Source of the DNA: Pseudogymnoascus destructans
Lineage: Eukaryota; Ascomycota; Leotiomycetes; Thelebolales; Thelebolaceae
Reading direction: 5' to 3'
Length of the DNA: 64,000 nucleotides
Assembly: GCF_001641265.1 (NCBI RefSeq)
Contig: NW_020167540.1
Span: 124,001-188,000 of the forward strand
This document shows, in pieces, positions 32,584 to 42,825 of this stretch. Within the stretch, counting starts at the first letter, position 1; each line of letters starts with the position of its first letter. Below the pieces are notes generated by a model. That model made no database searches. It was not told where the DNA came from and saw nothing but the letters and a program-made list of their open reading frames with translations. Both the position numbers and the translations under genes were made by a program.

Positions 32584-35423
32584 TCATACAATCCGGTAGA
32601 ACGTCCTCGCCATCAAGAAGCAACTCAGCCCAAACACCAACAGGCCGACAGTAATGCACCAAAACCACGTCAAGCTGTTTTCCGCATTCTGTCCAGGCAC
32701 CCAGACGTTCATTCCCCACAAACCGGTGATAATATTCATAGGCAGCACGATCGTTCCCAGCACCGTCAATTTTCCAAGAACGTCTGCAGTCTGCTCTTGT
32801 CTCTCGTTCATGCGAATATTAATCTGAGCGAGGTAGTTGCCGTGTGACCGGGCGAGAATCCTGTTACAATTAGCGTCATATCAACTAGATAAGAAAATGA
32901 GGGGCGTACTTCTCATAGTGACTCAAGTTCCCCGTCATAGTCACAATATGATCCTGAATATCCCCCAAATATAGCCCAATCTCGCTCCTCGGCGCAACAT
33001 CCCAATGCTCATTGCATCTCTTCGCAAACCCCTTAATCACATCCGCCTTATTGCCGAGCAGTCGATACAGACCCATGACCTTCTTCCTGCAGTCTCCAAC
33101 ACGCCTGAGCATGTCGGCGCCGTTTTCTACAGTCTTTCCGCCTGCTTCGGAGCGTTTCTCATCTGTGGAGTCGCCGGATGGTGGAGAATGCAACATTAGA
33201 ATCGCGTCGTCGATGTCGTCGACTTCATCCTCGATGGTTTGGATCAATGGTGCAAATACATCGGTAATATCGTCGATGATGGCGTAGGAAATCCAATCCG
33301 AGGAGAGGATCAGGTAGTCTTTCAGCTGGCGAATTCGTCGCCGCACGTTTGCTGGGTGCGGGGTGAGCGAGAAGTGGAAGCTGATGATTCCTTCACGGAA
33401 AACGACGACATACATGTTGACAGGCTCGAGGAAGTCTTCGTTATTCATATCCTGCTCAAATGTCCGATAGTTGACAAAGTAGTAGTTACGGAACAGTTCC
33501 ACCTTCTCTCGCGCTTCTTGAACCATAATGTCCTCTGCGGTAAGCGGATGAATACCGAATGTTTTGGCTATGGTTTTCATTTCCGCTTCAGATGGAGAGA
33601 ACACGTCTAGCCACCACGTTGGCCTGTCTCCGTAACGCTTCGGTCGTTCTCTGGGGGCCTCTGGGGACTTGGTGCCGGCTGAAGTTTGCTCGGTTGTAGC
33701 TTCTTTAGCTGCCGCTGCTGCTTGATGAGGATCTTGTGGTGGCGGTAACGATAATTCGGTGATGTTCATGGTGTTCGCAGAGCTTAGTTTACCCCTGTGA
33801 GCGGGAGTTGAGACTTTTTCAGAATGCCTGTCCTCGGGCACAGTTGAACACGGGCTCAAATCCATATAAGAGCTTTGGCGAGTTGTTGCTATATATTCCA
33901 TATTATTGCCATTTGAATGAGTACGCGTCTGGTATTGTTCTGACGGCAGAAGCCCCGGGTACTGATCCTCGTTGTCGTCGTCAGACGAGTCGCTTAATTC
34001 GGGGCGGTCAGGAATAAATAGCTCCTTAAAACCTAGGCCAGGTTGTTCGAGCTCTGATATAGTCTGGCTGTGGATGGTGCTTGGGAATTCTTCGTTGAAG
34101 TAGGTAAATCGGTAAGGAGCATCCTCCTCTACCCGATGCCAATTCCGCGAGTGGGTGGGACGCAGACGTCCTCCAATAAGCTGCGGTTCAACCATTCTCT
34201 TTGCTCGCGCCTCTTCACTTCTCCCTTCCTTCTCAATTCTGCTCCACTCATCAAGAACAGCCAGATCAGGCCACTTTGGACGTCGGCGTCGTACATTTTG
34301 GTGGAATATACTGCCTTCCCGTTCCGCAACGTCTTCTTCTGCAATTTCCGTGATTTCTGACATAGCTTCCGCAGGAAAGCACACATCCTCCTCTGCTCTT
34401 GCGGCGATTGTCGGGCGTCGTTCCAATCTCTCGACCAGCGAGCCATGCACTGACCGCCGGTCGGGCGTCGTCTCGCCCCTGTCATGATACTCGTCCGTTT
34501 CTTCTTCTTCAAAATGATCCCTATCACTTGGGAATTCATCTCGTCCCAGCATGTCCCCAAAGCTCATTGGCTTATGGGCCGGGCTCATCGAAGGGCTTCC
34601 TGGAACAGAAGGTGGGTAATTGACGTTGTAAGCGCCCGACGATTGAGAGGGAAGAGGGGCGGGCACCTCTCGGCTGGTCGATTTCGATACTCTTTTCCTA
34701 ATATCGGACGAGCTGCTGCCATTTCGACCATATCGGCTCGGTTTGGGTCCCGACCCCATACTTTGTTCTCCGTATCCACTCCTTGGCATAGAAGTAGCAA
34801 GCATCGGTGTCCGCTCGTCTGCCTCTTCGTCCAAGTTTTCTTCATTATTGGGCCCTGAGTATCCACGCTTCAACTGGCGGCTGCGAACACTTTCTTGGGA
34901 GGCAAAGGGGTTTGTATATTGTGGCCGGATGGAGCCGGGGGATTCGTAGATTGACTGGTCAAATGCATTATGTTGTAATGTCGAGGCTCTTCGAGGCCTC
35001 ATGAACTTCTGTTCTCTGCAGTTTGTTAGAATAATATCTTCCAGTTGCAAACAACACGCCATAAACGTACCGGTGATCGAGCAGTGCCTCGCTCTCTAAG
35101 CTCGTATTACTCGAGTTCCGCCCTTGTAGTCTGTGCAAAGGGGACCTCGCAGTGCTTTGCTTAGTTTTGCGATCTTCTGAGGTCTCGAGGACGGCCGACA
35201 CATCTTCTTCTTCGGAGGGCGATGAAAACGACTGCTTCGTTGAGCGCTTCTTTTTCCCTCCTCTGTGATTCCTCTTCTTCCTCGGGGCCTGGAACGCCGA
35301 GGCTCGACTGCTGCTCACGCGCCCGTCTTGGCCTGGAGGCTGCTCCATGTCTTGATGGGCGTGGCGATTAGCGGTCGGGGCTTGCCTTTCGTTGTCGCCG
35401 GAGCTTAAGGAGAGGTCCGGCAC
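32584..35423 (-). CDS. MNR2: CorA-family magnesium transporter (Alr1/Mnr2 type)
   Basis: Three exons: 35423-35071, 35015-32910, 32860-32584 (2736 nt, 911 aa), introns 55 and 49 bp. The long cytosolic N-terminus holds the family's basic NHRGGKKKRS segment, a SLESEALLDHR motif at the first splice site, and Ser/Pro-rich disorder. The CorA domain begins around PTWWLDVFSPSEAEMKTIAK and contains FHFSLTPHPANVRRRIRQL and DDITDVFAPLIQTIEDEVDD. The last exon has two membrane helices: the first (LTVLGTIVLPMNIITGLWGM) ends in the GMN selectivity motif, the second is FWCITVGLLVFGLSCFLMA. In yeast the paralogues act at the plasma membrane (Alr1/2) or vacuole (Mnr2). The choice of Mnr2 here is a guess. Confidence 0.93.
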
Positions 35424-36082
35424 ATGGTTTTCTCACAGTAGAGGTCGCTTATTGGCAATATAGGGCACAGTAAGTCTCGACTTGGAGATAAATTTGGAGT
35501 ATATATGGTGTGGCTGAGTTGAGGAATAGACGCCGAGTATGTGCCGCCTTGGTTCCACGACCTGGTTGAATGTCGCGCGCTAACTTAGCGGGGGGATACC
35601 TTGGATGGCCAAACCGCCGCAAGCAGGTCGTGCGCCCACAGATCCCGCGTTCCTTTCTTCTAGAATGAAACATAATATATACATAATGAATCGGCCGAGA
35701 ATCTGGCATTAAGATATATCAGTTTTTCATATTGTTTCCTCGTTCTTGACGGGTTGGTTCTCCCTCACAGCAATGGAAAAAGTGGAGTCTGACGTCACCA
35801 CGTCTGTTCACCTAATGGGCTAGCCTACAGACAAGCTGAGGCAGCAAAGCTCTAACAAGGCTTCTACCCCTATGGCTAGTATTTGGAATCCAGCAACGAA
35901 GCTTTGAATCTCCAGAGCTACATATTTATATGCAGGCAGCTGGCTAAGCACCTGATGCTGGAGGCTTAAATCAGATCATCCATGATCTGAGCGGTACAGC
36001 GAGAAATCGGAACAACATATTACCGTAGCGTATACCTTAATTCAACTTGAGCTCTAAGCGCCCGATACAGTGTGGAATTCTC
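35424..36082. other. Boundary between the housekeeping block and the transposon block
   Basis: About 0.66 kb without a gene. It includes the Mg-transporter promoter. CCACTCCTCTGAGACTAGC-type mobile-element sequence begins at about 36083. Confidence 0.4.
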
Positions 36083-36262
36083 ACTCCTAGGCACCACTCC
36101 TCTGAGACTAGCTTAGGGGTGGAAGTATTCAACTATATAAAGTAGTTACAGTAGCTAGATTAATAAAATATGCTTTTATTAATCACTGTTCTAAAGACTG
36201 GTTGATATGCCTGTAATTATCATTATTCTATTCTTACAGACTGCTACTAAAGTTTTACATGT
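36083..36262 (+). mobile_element. hAT-type terminal region, copy 1
   Basis: This ~180-bp segment is repeated at 44663-44840 in the same orientation: CTAGGCACCACT(C/G)CTC(T/C)GAGACTAGC..., TATATAAA-GTAG, AATAAAA(T/C)ATGCTTTT, ATCACTGTTCT, CTGGTTGA(T/C)ATGCC and GTTTTACA(T/C). The second copy is directly followed by the end of a hAT transposase frame. Here the coding part is missing, so this is an internally deleted or truncated relative. Confidence 0.55.
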
Positions 36263-36311
36263 AGTATCTCCCTAGCTAACTTAACTCTAATCTTCAACTT
36301 TGAGCAAACAC

Positions 36312-36365
36312 TATTTACTAAATAACGTGGTCGGACACTAAGTTGACCACGTTATTTAGTAAATA
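36312..36365. repeat. Perfect 21-bp inverted repeat, 12-nt loop
   Basis: Arms 36312-36332 (TATTTACTAAATAACGTGGTC) and 36345-36365 are exact reverse complements. The ACGTGGT core equals the start of the terminal repeat of the Fot1-like element at 38711, so this may be a fused pair of element ends. Confidence 0.75.
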
Positions 36366-36469
36366 CCGAGTTTACTGCAACACCGAGTTGATCACTTTTC
36401 TATACCCTTACCACCTCGAAATATAATAAAACCACCACAACACATAATATTCATTAAGACTACTCGGAA

Positions 36470-36561
36470 TCTAATGAACTAGACATATTTACACCGTTAG
36501 GACAAGTTAGCGCATAATGACCAGTCTTTCTGCAATTGCCACAGTGTTGTGTAGTCAAATG
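36470..36561 (-). pseudogene. C-terminal fragment of a pogo/Fot1-type transposase
   Basis: The minus frame reads HLTTQHCGNCRKTGHYALTC..., a CX2CX4HX4C zinc knuckle, then stops. The same knuckle with similar surroundings (CGRCGKTGHNVRTC) ends the intact transposase at 38808. The frame is cut exactly where the 0.91-kb repeat begins (36562). Confidence 0.6.
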
Positions 36562-37469
36562 TGTAATGGTGGGTGCACCAGATGTGAGAATCTAGCCACC
36601 CAAGGAAGGAATGATTTTACTAAGACAACACACTGTCTTAGAAAAAGAGCCAAAGGGTCGTAGCTTAGACTATTCCACAATGCAGCAATCAGGTGTATGA
36701 TATATTGGAGTGGTTTAGACAAGTTGTAACAAATGTTGAGTCTGAGAACTCAGGGATAAGTCAGAGGTTAGCACCTCACTGACTTTTCAGAAACAAGGAG
36801 TAACAAGATCAATGCTTGGAAGCTTGGAAAAGACGTGGAAGTATGTGATAGTCGATTTACTGTATTGTCTGCTTGCCCTTTCTTAAGGAAAGGGCAATCC
36901 TATTTATGCTAAAGGAGTGTAGTTCTCTCATTTTCCAAGACTTTCCATGACTAACCAGGCTTGGTAACTGTAGTCGACGTAAGAGAATCCCATAGAACCA
37001 TCTCCTAGGTTCCTAGCCTATAGGAAGTGAAAGGAGGTCCAAGGTCAGAGTACCCCTATAGACAGATTATGTCATAACTTAACCAATCTTGTGGGTAACT
37101 AAGGAGCGATGACGTGTAATGAATCATAGATGGTTGTAGAAGCTTTTGGAGCTATCGTTCATGTTCCTAGGCCTCTAGTTGATAAAGATATGTCATGTGT
37201 AGTATTAGCCCAGTAACTAAGGAGTGATGTCATGTAATGAATCATAGAGGGTTGTAGAGATATGCTATGTGGTCATATCGGCCCAGTAACTAAGGAGCAA
37301 TGACGTGTAATGAATCATAGAGGGTTGTAGCAATCGCTGAGTAGTATTGCTCTTGTTGTTGGTGTGACAATCCAAAATATGTATAGTGACTTGTAGGTTT
37401 GAGGAGGAGATTTCTAAGTTTGCTCTTGAGTTTGATAGCAAACTGAGTGCAACGAATGTCAGTATGACA
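36562..37469 (+). repeat. 0.91-kb LTR-like repeat, copy A
   Basis: Begins TGTAATGGTGGGTGC and ends CAGTATGACA, that is 5'-TG...CA-3' as in LTRs. It is repeated at 40796 (same orientation) and 41806-42750 (inverted). Within it a ~45-bp unit, GTAACTAAGGAGYRATG...GTAATGAATCATAGAKGGTTGTAG, occurs three times (about 37093, 37213, 37288). No coding content. No target duplication found at its edges. Confidence 0.75.
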
Positions 37470-38630
37470 TTAACCCCCTTGCCCCATACCTATCCGTACT
37501 TGCTGTATAAAAGAAGAGAATAGTAACTGCTGTTCTTTTCGAATATCCTCAAGCTGCATAGCTATTGCAGCTTGAAGCCGCTCTTCTTGCACCTTAAGAC
37601 GGGCTTCTAACTGCTCCTGTAATACTGCTGGATCTAAATACGCAGTTGAGGAAGCAGCAGTTGAGGAAGCAGCAGTTGAGGAAGCAGCAGTTGAAGCAGC
37701 AGTTGAAGCAGCTGCTTCTACAAGCCCTTCTACCATCGTCATAAGACGATCTTCTCGTTCTTCTAGAGCAAGTAGGTGGCGATTCTTAGGACGCTGAGAA
37801 GAAGAGGATAAGTGTGGCGAAGGAGAAGCTCGGTATGGAGATGGAATTGGCGATAGAGCAAGACTGTCGTCATCTTCAATAACGATGACATCGTCTAACT
37901 CCTCACTGCCCACTAATTGCTGTCCCTGGAGCGCAGGAAGGGTATTCCGAGGTGACGGTAGTGGTGGGTTAATACCCCGCTTGTCTTTCATTGTCATAAG
38001 CATTGAAGCCCGGGCAAGGTAAGAAGCTTCACTCTTGGCACCAATATTGCCTCGATATTCCTTTCGCTGGCGTATGACAACTGCATCAGCCTCAAGGACT
38101 TCAATCCAACTGTCCTCATATAACTGAGTCTCAGTTTGGCCATCCTGCTCGCCTGTCCCAAGATTCTCAAGATACTTCCGTCATATATTGATCCTCTGCT
38201 GTAGCACCCGGCGAAGAGTGCCGTGGACTTTTCCTGTCTCACTTTGCCAATCAGCAGTAACGTTATTGAAGAACGGTACTGCCTCTGTTGATCGATAGGT
38301 AGGTCCCATCCGTAGGCAGATTTTCAACAGTATGATATAATCTTCTGGACTCAAGATCTGACCCTTTCCTTGTATTGTATCCTCCTCTTCCCCTTGCCTT
38401 TGCCGCTTCTTCAGTCTTCCTTGAATATTTGAATCTCTGTTGGTAGAGGTAGGGGTAGGTAAGCTGTAGTCGTCGCCGTCGTAAATATCGCTATCATCGT
38501 CAAGGGGAAAGACGTCAACTGGAGGGGTTGCTCGAATAAGGGGGCTATCGCCCTTATTTAAATTTGAATCCGAATTCCAGAAGGACTGGAAGCTGGCTGG
38601 AATACCAGTAATCGTCAGTTTTATGGGCAT
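37470..38630 (-). pseudogene. Transposon-linked ORF of unknown function with one in-frame TGA
   Basis: One frame of 387 codons from ATG at 38630 to TAA at 37470 is interrupted only by TGA at 38181-38183. Both halves look coding: the first has an acidic N-terminus and ILSPEDYIILLKICLRMG / FFNNVTADWQSETGKVHGTL; the second has WIEVLEADAVVIRQRKEYRG, an Ala/Ser/Thr repeat (codons at 37641-37700) and a coiled-coil end. A CGA-to-TGA transition would explain the break. The helical, charged layout could be a DNA-binding accessory protein, but I do not recognise it. Its stop codon abuts repeat copy A. Confidence 0.5.
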
Positions 38631-38710
38631 CGTATAGTATAGTGCATAAAATTGTCACTTTTCTCATGATCGTAGGCACGCTTTACTTTAACAACGTTGG
38701 ATTTACTCTA

Positions 38711-40571
38711 ACGTGGTTTACCACCAAACGGAACATCCCACCAAATGAAACACTTTCCGATAGCATCGCAACCTCAAACCCAATTACTCTACCCTAACAC
38801 ATTAAAATTAACTACACTCAATTGAATTCTCTTCTCCTAATATCTCTTCAACCTCTTGACAGGTTCGTACATTATGCCCAGTCTTGCCGCACCTCCCACA
38901 GCGCTGCGAAGTCGATGGACCAGCCTCTACAGCACCCTCCTCATTTGACCTTTTCTGTCGTTTCAACCCTTTATCCTCTTTTTCAGCGATCAGTTTTTGA
39001 GCATCTTCTATAGTAAGTGACCCTCCATCTTGGACACGTGTACGCTTGGCTTTCCGACACTTTGAAAGTGCTGTGTTGGCCTTTCGAAGGGTACGGACCT
39101 CCTCTTGTATAAGGGTCATTTGGTGCGCAATGCAGTCTGTACCCTTCACCAGCTGCTTTACAGCTGAAAAAATCGTTGTTGGGGAGCTTCCTTGATGAAT
39201 TCCAATTCTATTCTGTACAAACTTAGACTGCAAAATTGCATCAGCTGGGGTTTGTGGCGTTTGAGGGACCCAAGGGTCAGCCTCTAGTAGGGGGGATCCA
39301 GTTGGTGTTGGCATCCGTAACTTGATATCAAGCTTTGAGAGAACTGCTTCTGGGTTGTACGGGACTAGGCCAGTACCTCGAAAGCCAGCTAGGATATTTT
39401 CAGTTGTCATTGTATGGTCGTGGGCAGCCTTGAATGCAATAAAGAACTCAATCTTAGTGATATGGGTAATAGAGGCCTTAATGAAGACCTCAAGTTCTCG
39501 ACCATACATTCGCTTTAGTACACTAAAACACCCAACATCAAGAGGCTGGGTAAGATGTGAGGAGTGCGCAGGGAGACAGAGCGTAATAATGTTGTTCTCC
39601 TTGCAGTACATATCAAGCTGGGCAGATAGGTGGCTCTCATGGCCATCTAGGACAATCATCCACCAGACCCCTTGTGTTCGTACACGTGTATGCTGATTAA
39701 AGTGTTTTATCCAGTCTAGACCTGTATCATTGTCGGTCCAGCCATTTGGTGAGGTCTTGATGGCCCAAGTAGGTGGAAGGCCGCACTCTGTGTACCAAGG
39801 CGCAAGGTGATGCTTGCCTTGTACAATCAAGTATGCAGGCACTACAAAGCCGTCTGCACTCACACATTCAATCGCTGTTGCCCATTCCCGATTACCAGAC
39901 TGAAGCTGCTTTGCTCGGCCTTTTCGATCTGAGCTCGTAACAACCATATTCCCACAGATAACACCCATCATAAAGCCCGTCTCATCAAAGTTGTAGAAGT
40001 CAGCATCCTGGATGCTGTACTTCGCCTGCATGTTCTTTACCAGCTCAAACCACTTTCTTATACAATCAGGATCTTCGCAGAGGGCTCGCTGGAGGTCGTA
40101 CGCACGAGAGAGACGCGTCTTAAGCTTTGGTTCATTGTGTACAAAGCGGTAGGGCCAGTTTTTTCCAACTGGGGGTTCGCGACGCGTCGCACGGAGGAGA
40201 TTCGCTATATCTCGTACATCCTCAATTCGAGGTGGAAATCCTCGCGAATCTAGGTCAAGTACGTATCGTATGAGCTCCTCTTCCTCAATTGGGGTCAATG
40301 GACGTTGTTTGTCGCATCTACCAGCTCGTGGTTGGCTTCCGTGTATGCGACGGGTAAGTGTTACATGTGGGACCTCATATAGCTGCGCAGCACGTCGGAT
40401 GGACAGTTTGTGGGGTGATTTGGTAGCTTGAATGGCTAGTACAACTCGGCCTTCATTAGCTTTCTGAGGCATCTTTTTGTTGTGGTGTGGTGGAGTAATT
40501 GGGTTTGAGGTTGCGATGCTATCGGAAAGTGTTTCATTTGGTGGGATGTTCCGTTTGGTGGTAAACCACGT
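38711..40571 (-). mobile_element. Intact Fot1/pogo-type DNA transposon
   Basis: Terminal inverted repeats 38711-38789 and 40493-40571 are identical over 79 bp (ACGTGGTTTACCACCAAACG...). TA dinucleotides flank both ends (38709-38710 and 40572-40573), the target duplication of the Tc1/mariner superfamily. The element is 1861 bp long, the usual size for Fot1, and encloses one intact transposase gene. Perfect repeats and an open frame point to recent insertion. Confidence 0.92.
38808..40472 (-). CDS. Fot1/pogo-type DDE transposase with C-terminal zinc knuckle
   Basis: 554 aa, one exon. The N-terminus is a psq-type helix-turn-helix (SIRRAAQLYEVPHVTLTRRI) followed by a CENP-B-like HTH (LTPIEEEELIRYVLDLDSRG). 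The DDE_1 catalytic domain has the three acidic sites in NFDETGFMMG, VLDGHESHLS and LTQPLDVGCFSVLK. The last 60 residues are Lys-rich and end in CGRCGKTGHNVRTC, a CCHC knuckle. It would cut and paste the flanking element at TA sites. All motifs are intact, so it may be active. Confidence 0.94.
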   Translation of the reverse strand: MPQKANEGRVVLAIQATKSPHKLSIRRAAQLYEVPHVTLTRRIHGSQPRAGRCDKQRPLTPIEEEELIRYVLDLDSRGFPPRIEDVRDIANLLRATRREPPVGKNWPYRFVHNEPKLKTRLSRAYDLQRALCEDPDCIRKWFELVKNMQAKYSIQDADFYNFDETGFMMGVICGNMVVTSSDRKGRAKQLQSGNREWATAIECVSADGFVVPAYLIVQGKHHLAPWYTECGLPPTWAIKTSPNGWTDNDTGLDWIKHFNQHTRVRTQGVWWMIVLDGHESHLSAQLDMYCKENNIITLCLPAHSSHLTQPLDVGCFSVLKRMYGRELEVFIKASITHITKIEFFIAFKAAHDHTMTTENILAGFRGTGLVPYNPEAVLSKLDIKLRMPTPTGSPLLEADPWVPQTPQTPADAILQSKFVQNRIGIHQGSSPTTIFSAVKQLVKGTDCIAHQMTLIQEEVRTLRKANTALSKCRKAKRTRVQDGGSLTIEDAQKLIAEKEDKGLKRQKRSNEEGAVEAGPSTSQRCGRCGKTGHNVRTCQEVEEILGEENSIECS

Positions 40572-40573
40572 TA

Positions 40574-40795
40574 TTACTAAGCTATATACTAACTATATAC
40601 AGTGAATTGAACCTGTGCAGAGCAGGACAGAAAACTGTTCTGCTCTGAACAGGTTTTTACTCCGAATCGCCTAGAGCGGCCTGTTATGGTTGATCTAGAA
40701 CAGGGGGCAGGGGGCGGTGGCAGGGTTTAAAAACCGGCGGCTTGGCACCTTCTTATTCAGGCCATGGTCATGGTCACGGCCTGGCTGTAATGGTG
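40574..40795. other. Spacer between the Fot1-like element and repeat copy B
   Basis: About 220 bp, not coding. It contains an inverted repeat CCTGTGCAGAGCAG...CTGCTCTGAACAGG at 40611-40652. Confidence 0.4.
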
Positions 40796-41713
40796 GGTGC
40801 ACCAGATGTGAGAATCTAGCCACCCAAGGAAGGGATGAATTTACTAAGACAACACACTGTCTTAGGAAACAGAGCCAAAGGGTTGTAGCTTAGACTATTC
40901 CACAACGCAGCAATCAGGTGTATGATGTGGTGAAGTGGTTTAGACAAGTTGCAACAAATGTTGAGTCTGAGACACAGGGGTAAGTCAGAGGTTAGCACCT
41001 CACTGACTTTTCAAAAACAGAGAATAACAAGATCAATGCTTGGAAGCTTAGAAAAGACGTAGAAGTATGTGCTAGTCGATTTACTGTATTGTCTGCTTGC
41101 CCTTTCTTAAGGAAAGGGCAATCCTATTTATGCTAAAGGAGTGTAGTTCTCTCATTTTCCAAGACTTTCCATGACTTACCAGGCTTGGTAACTGTAGTCG
41201 ACGTAAGAGAATCCCATAGAACCATCTCTTAGATTCGTAGCCTATAGGAAGTAAAAGGAGGTCCAAGGTCAGAGTACCCCTATAGACAAATTATGTCATA
41301 GACAAATTATGTCATAGACAAATTATGTCATAACTTAACCAATCTTGTGGGTAACTAAAGAGCGATAACATGTAATGAATCATAGAGGTTCGTAGGAGCT
41401 TTTAGAGCTATCGTTCATGCTCCTAGGCCTCTAGTTGGTAGAGATATCTCATGTGGTAGTATGAGTGATGTCATGTAATGAATCATAGAGGGTTGTAGAG
41501 ATATGCTATGTGGTAATATCGGCCCAGTAACTAAGGAGCGATGATGTGTAATGAATCATAGATGGTTGTAGCAATCGTTGAGTAGTATTGCTCTTGTTGT
41601 TGGTGTGATAAGCCAAAATATGTATAGTGACTTGTAGGTTTGAGGAGGAGATTTCCAAGTTTGCTCTTGAGTTTGATAGCAAACTGAGTGCAACGAATGT
41701 CAGTATGACACTA
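40796..41713 (+). repeat. 0.91-kb LTR-like repeat, copy B (left arm of a large palindrome)
   Basis: Same sequence as copy A with few differences. It carries three tandem 16-bp units TAGACAAATTATGTCA at about 41284-41331 where copy A has one. With copy C it forms an inverted repeat separated by 92 bp. Confidence 0.8.
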
Positions 41714-41805
41714 TGGGGCCTAGGTGGGGGAAGACCTTGTGTCGGAGGGGACTCGGGCCTGGCCCTTCGCGTGGGGTCACTTCGACCCTTCGTCTCTCAT
41801 GGTGG

Positions 41806-42750
41806 TAGTGTCATACTGACATTCGTTGCACTCAGTTTGCTATCAAACTCAAGAGCAAACTTGGAAATCTCCTCCTCAAACCTACAAGTCACTATACATA
41901 TTTTGGCTTATCACACCAACAACAAGAGCAATACTACTCAACGATTGCTACAACCATCTATGATTCATTACACATCATCGCTCCTTAGTTACTGGGCCGA
42001 TATTACCACATAGCATATCTCTACAACCCTCTATGATTCATTACATGACATCACTCATACTACCACATGAGATATCTCTACCAACTAGAGGCCTAGGAGC
42101 ATGAACGATAGCTCTAAAAGCTCCTACGAACCTCTATGATTCATTACATGTCATCGCTCTTTAGGTACCCACAAGATTGGTTAAGTTATGACATAATTTG
42201 TCTAGGACATAATTTGTCTATGACATAATTTGTCTATGACATAATTTGTCTATAGGGGTACTCTGACCTTGGACCTTCTTTTACTTCCTATAGGCTACAA
42301 ACCTAAGAGATGGTTCTATGGGATTCTCTTACGTCGACTACAGTTACCAAGCCTGGTAAGTCATGGAAAGTCTTGGAAAATGAGAGAACTACACTCCTTT
42401 AGCATAAATAGGATTGCCCTTTCCTTAAGAAAGGGCAAGCAGACAATACAGTAAATCGACTATCACATACTTCCACGTCTTTTCCAAGCTTCCAAGCATT
42501 GATCTTGTTACTCCTTGTTTCTGAAAAGTCAGTGAGGTGTTAACCTCTGACTTACCCCTGAGTTCCCAGACTCAACATTTGTTGCAACTTGTCTGAACCA
42601 CTTCACTACATCACACACCTGATTGCTCCGTTGTGGAATAGTCTAAGCTACGACCCTTTGGCTCTTTTTCCTAAGACAGTGTGTTGTCTTAGTAAATTCA
42701 TCCCTTCCTTGGGTGGCTAGATTCTCACATCTGGTGCACCCACCATTACA
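41806..42750 (-). repeat. 0.91-kb LTR-like repeat, copy C (right arm of the palindrome)
   Basis: Reverse complement of copy B, with four of the 16-bp units (about 42188-42252). In its own orientation it starts at 42750 (TGTAATGG). Just outside that end lies a purine tract in the same orientation (complement of 42765-42797), as expected before a 3' LTR. Confidence 0.8.
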
Positions 42751-42825
42751 CATAGGCCGCCCCAACTTCCCCATCCTCCCCCTCCCTCCTTCCATCACCC
42801 TGAGTCGGAGCTTCCAAATTTGAAG

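Noticed and set aside
36562..40795. Copies A and B as the two LTRs of one composite element carrying the Fot1-like transposon
   Set aside because: Flanks show no matching duplication and the interior has no primer-binding site or gag/pol; the Fot1-like element has its own ends and TA duplication.
42269..42454. 61-codon frames present in repeat copies B and C
   Set aside because: Identical frame is disrupted in copy A and lacks coding features; it lies inside an LTR-like non-coding repeat.
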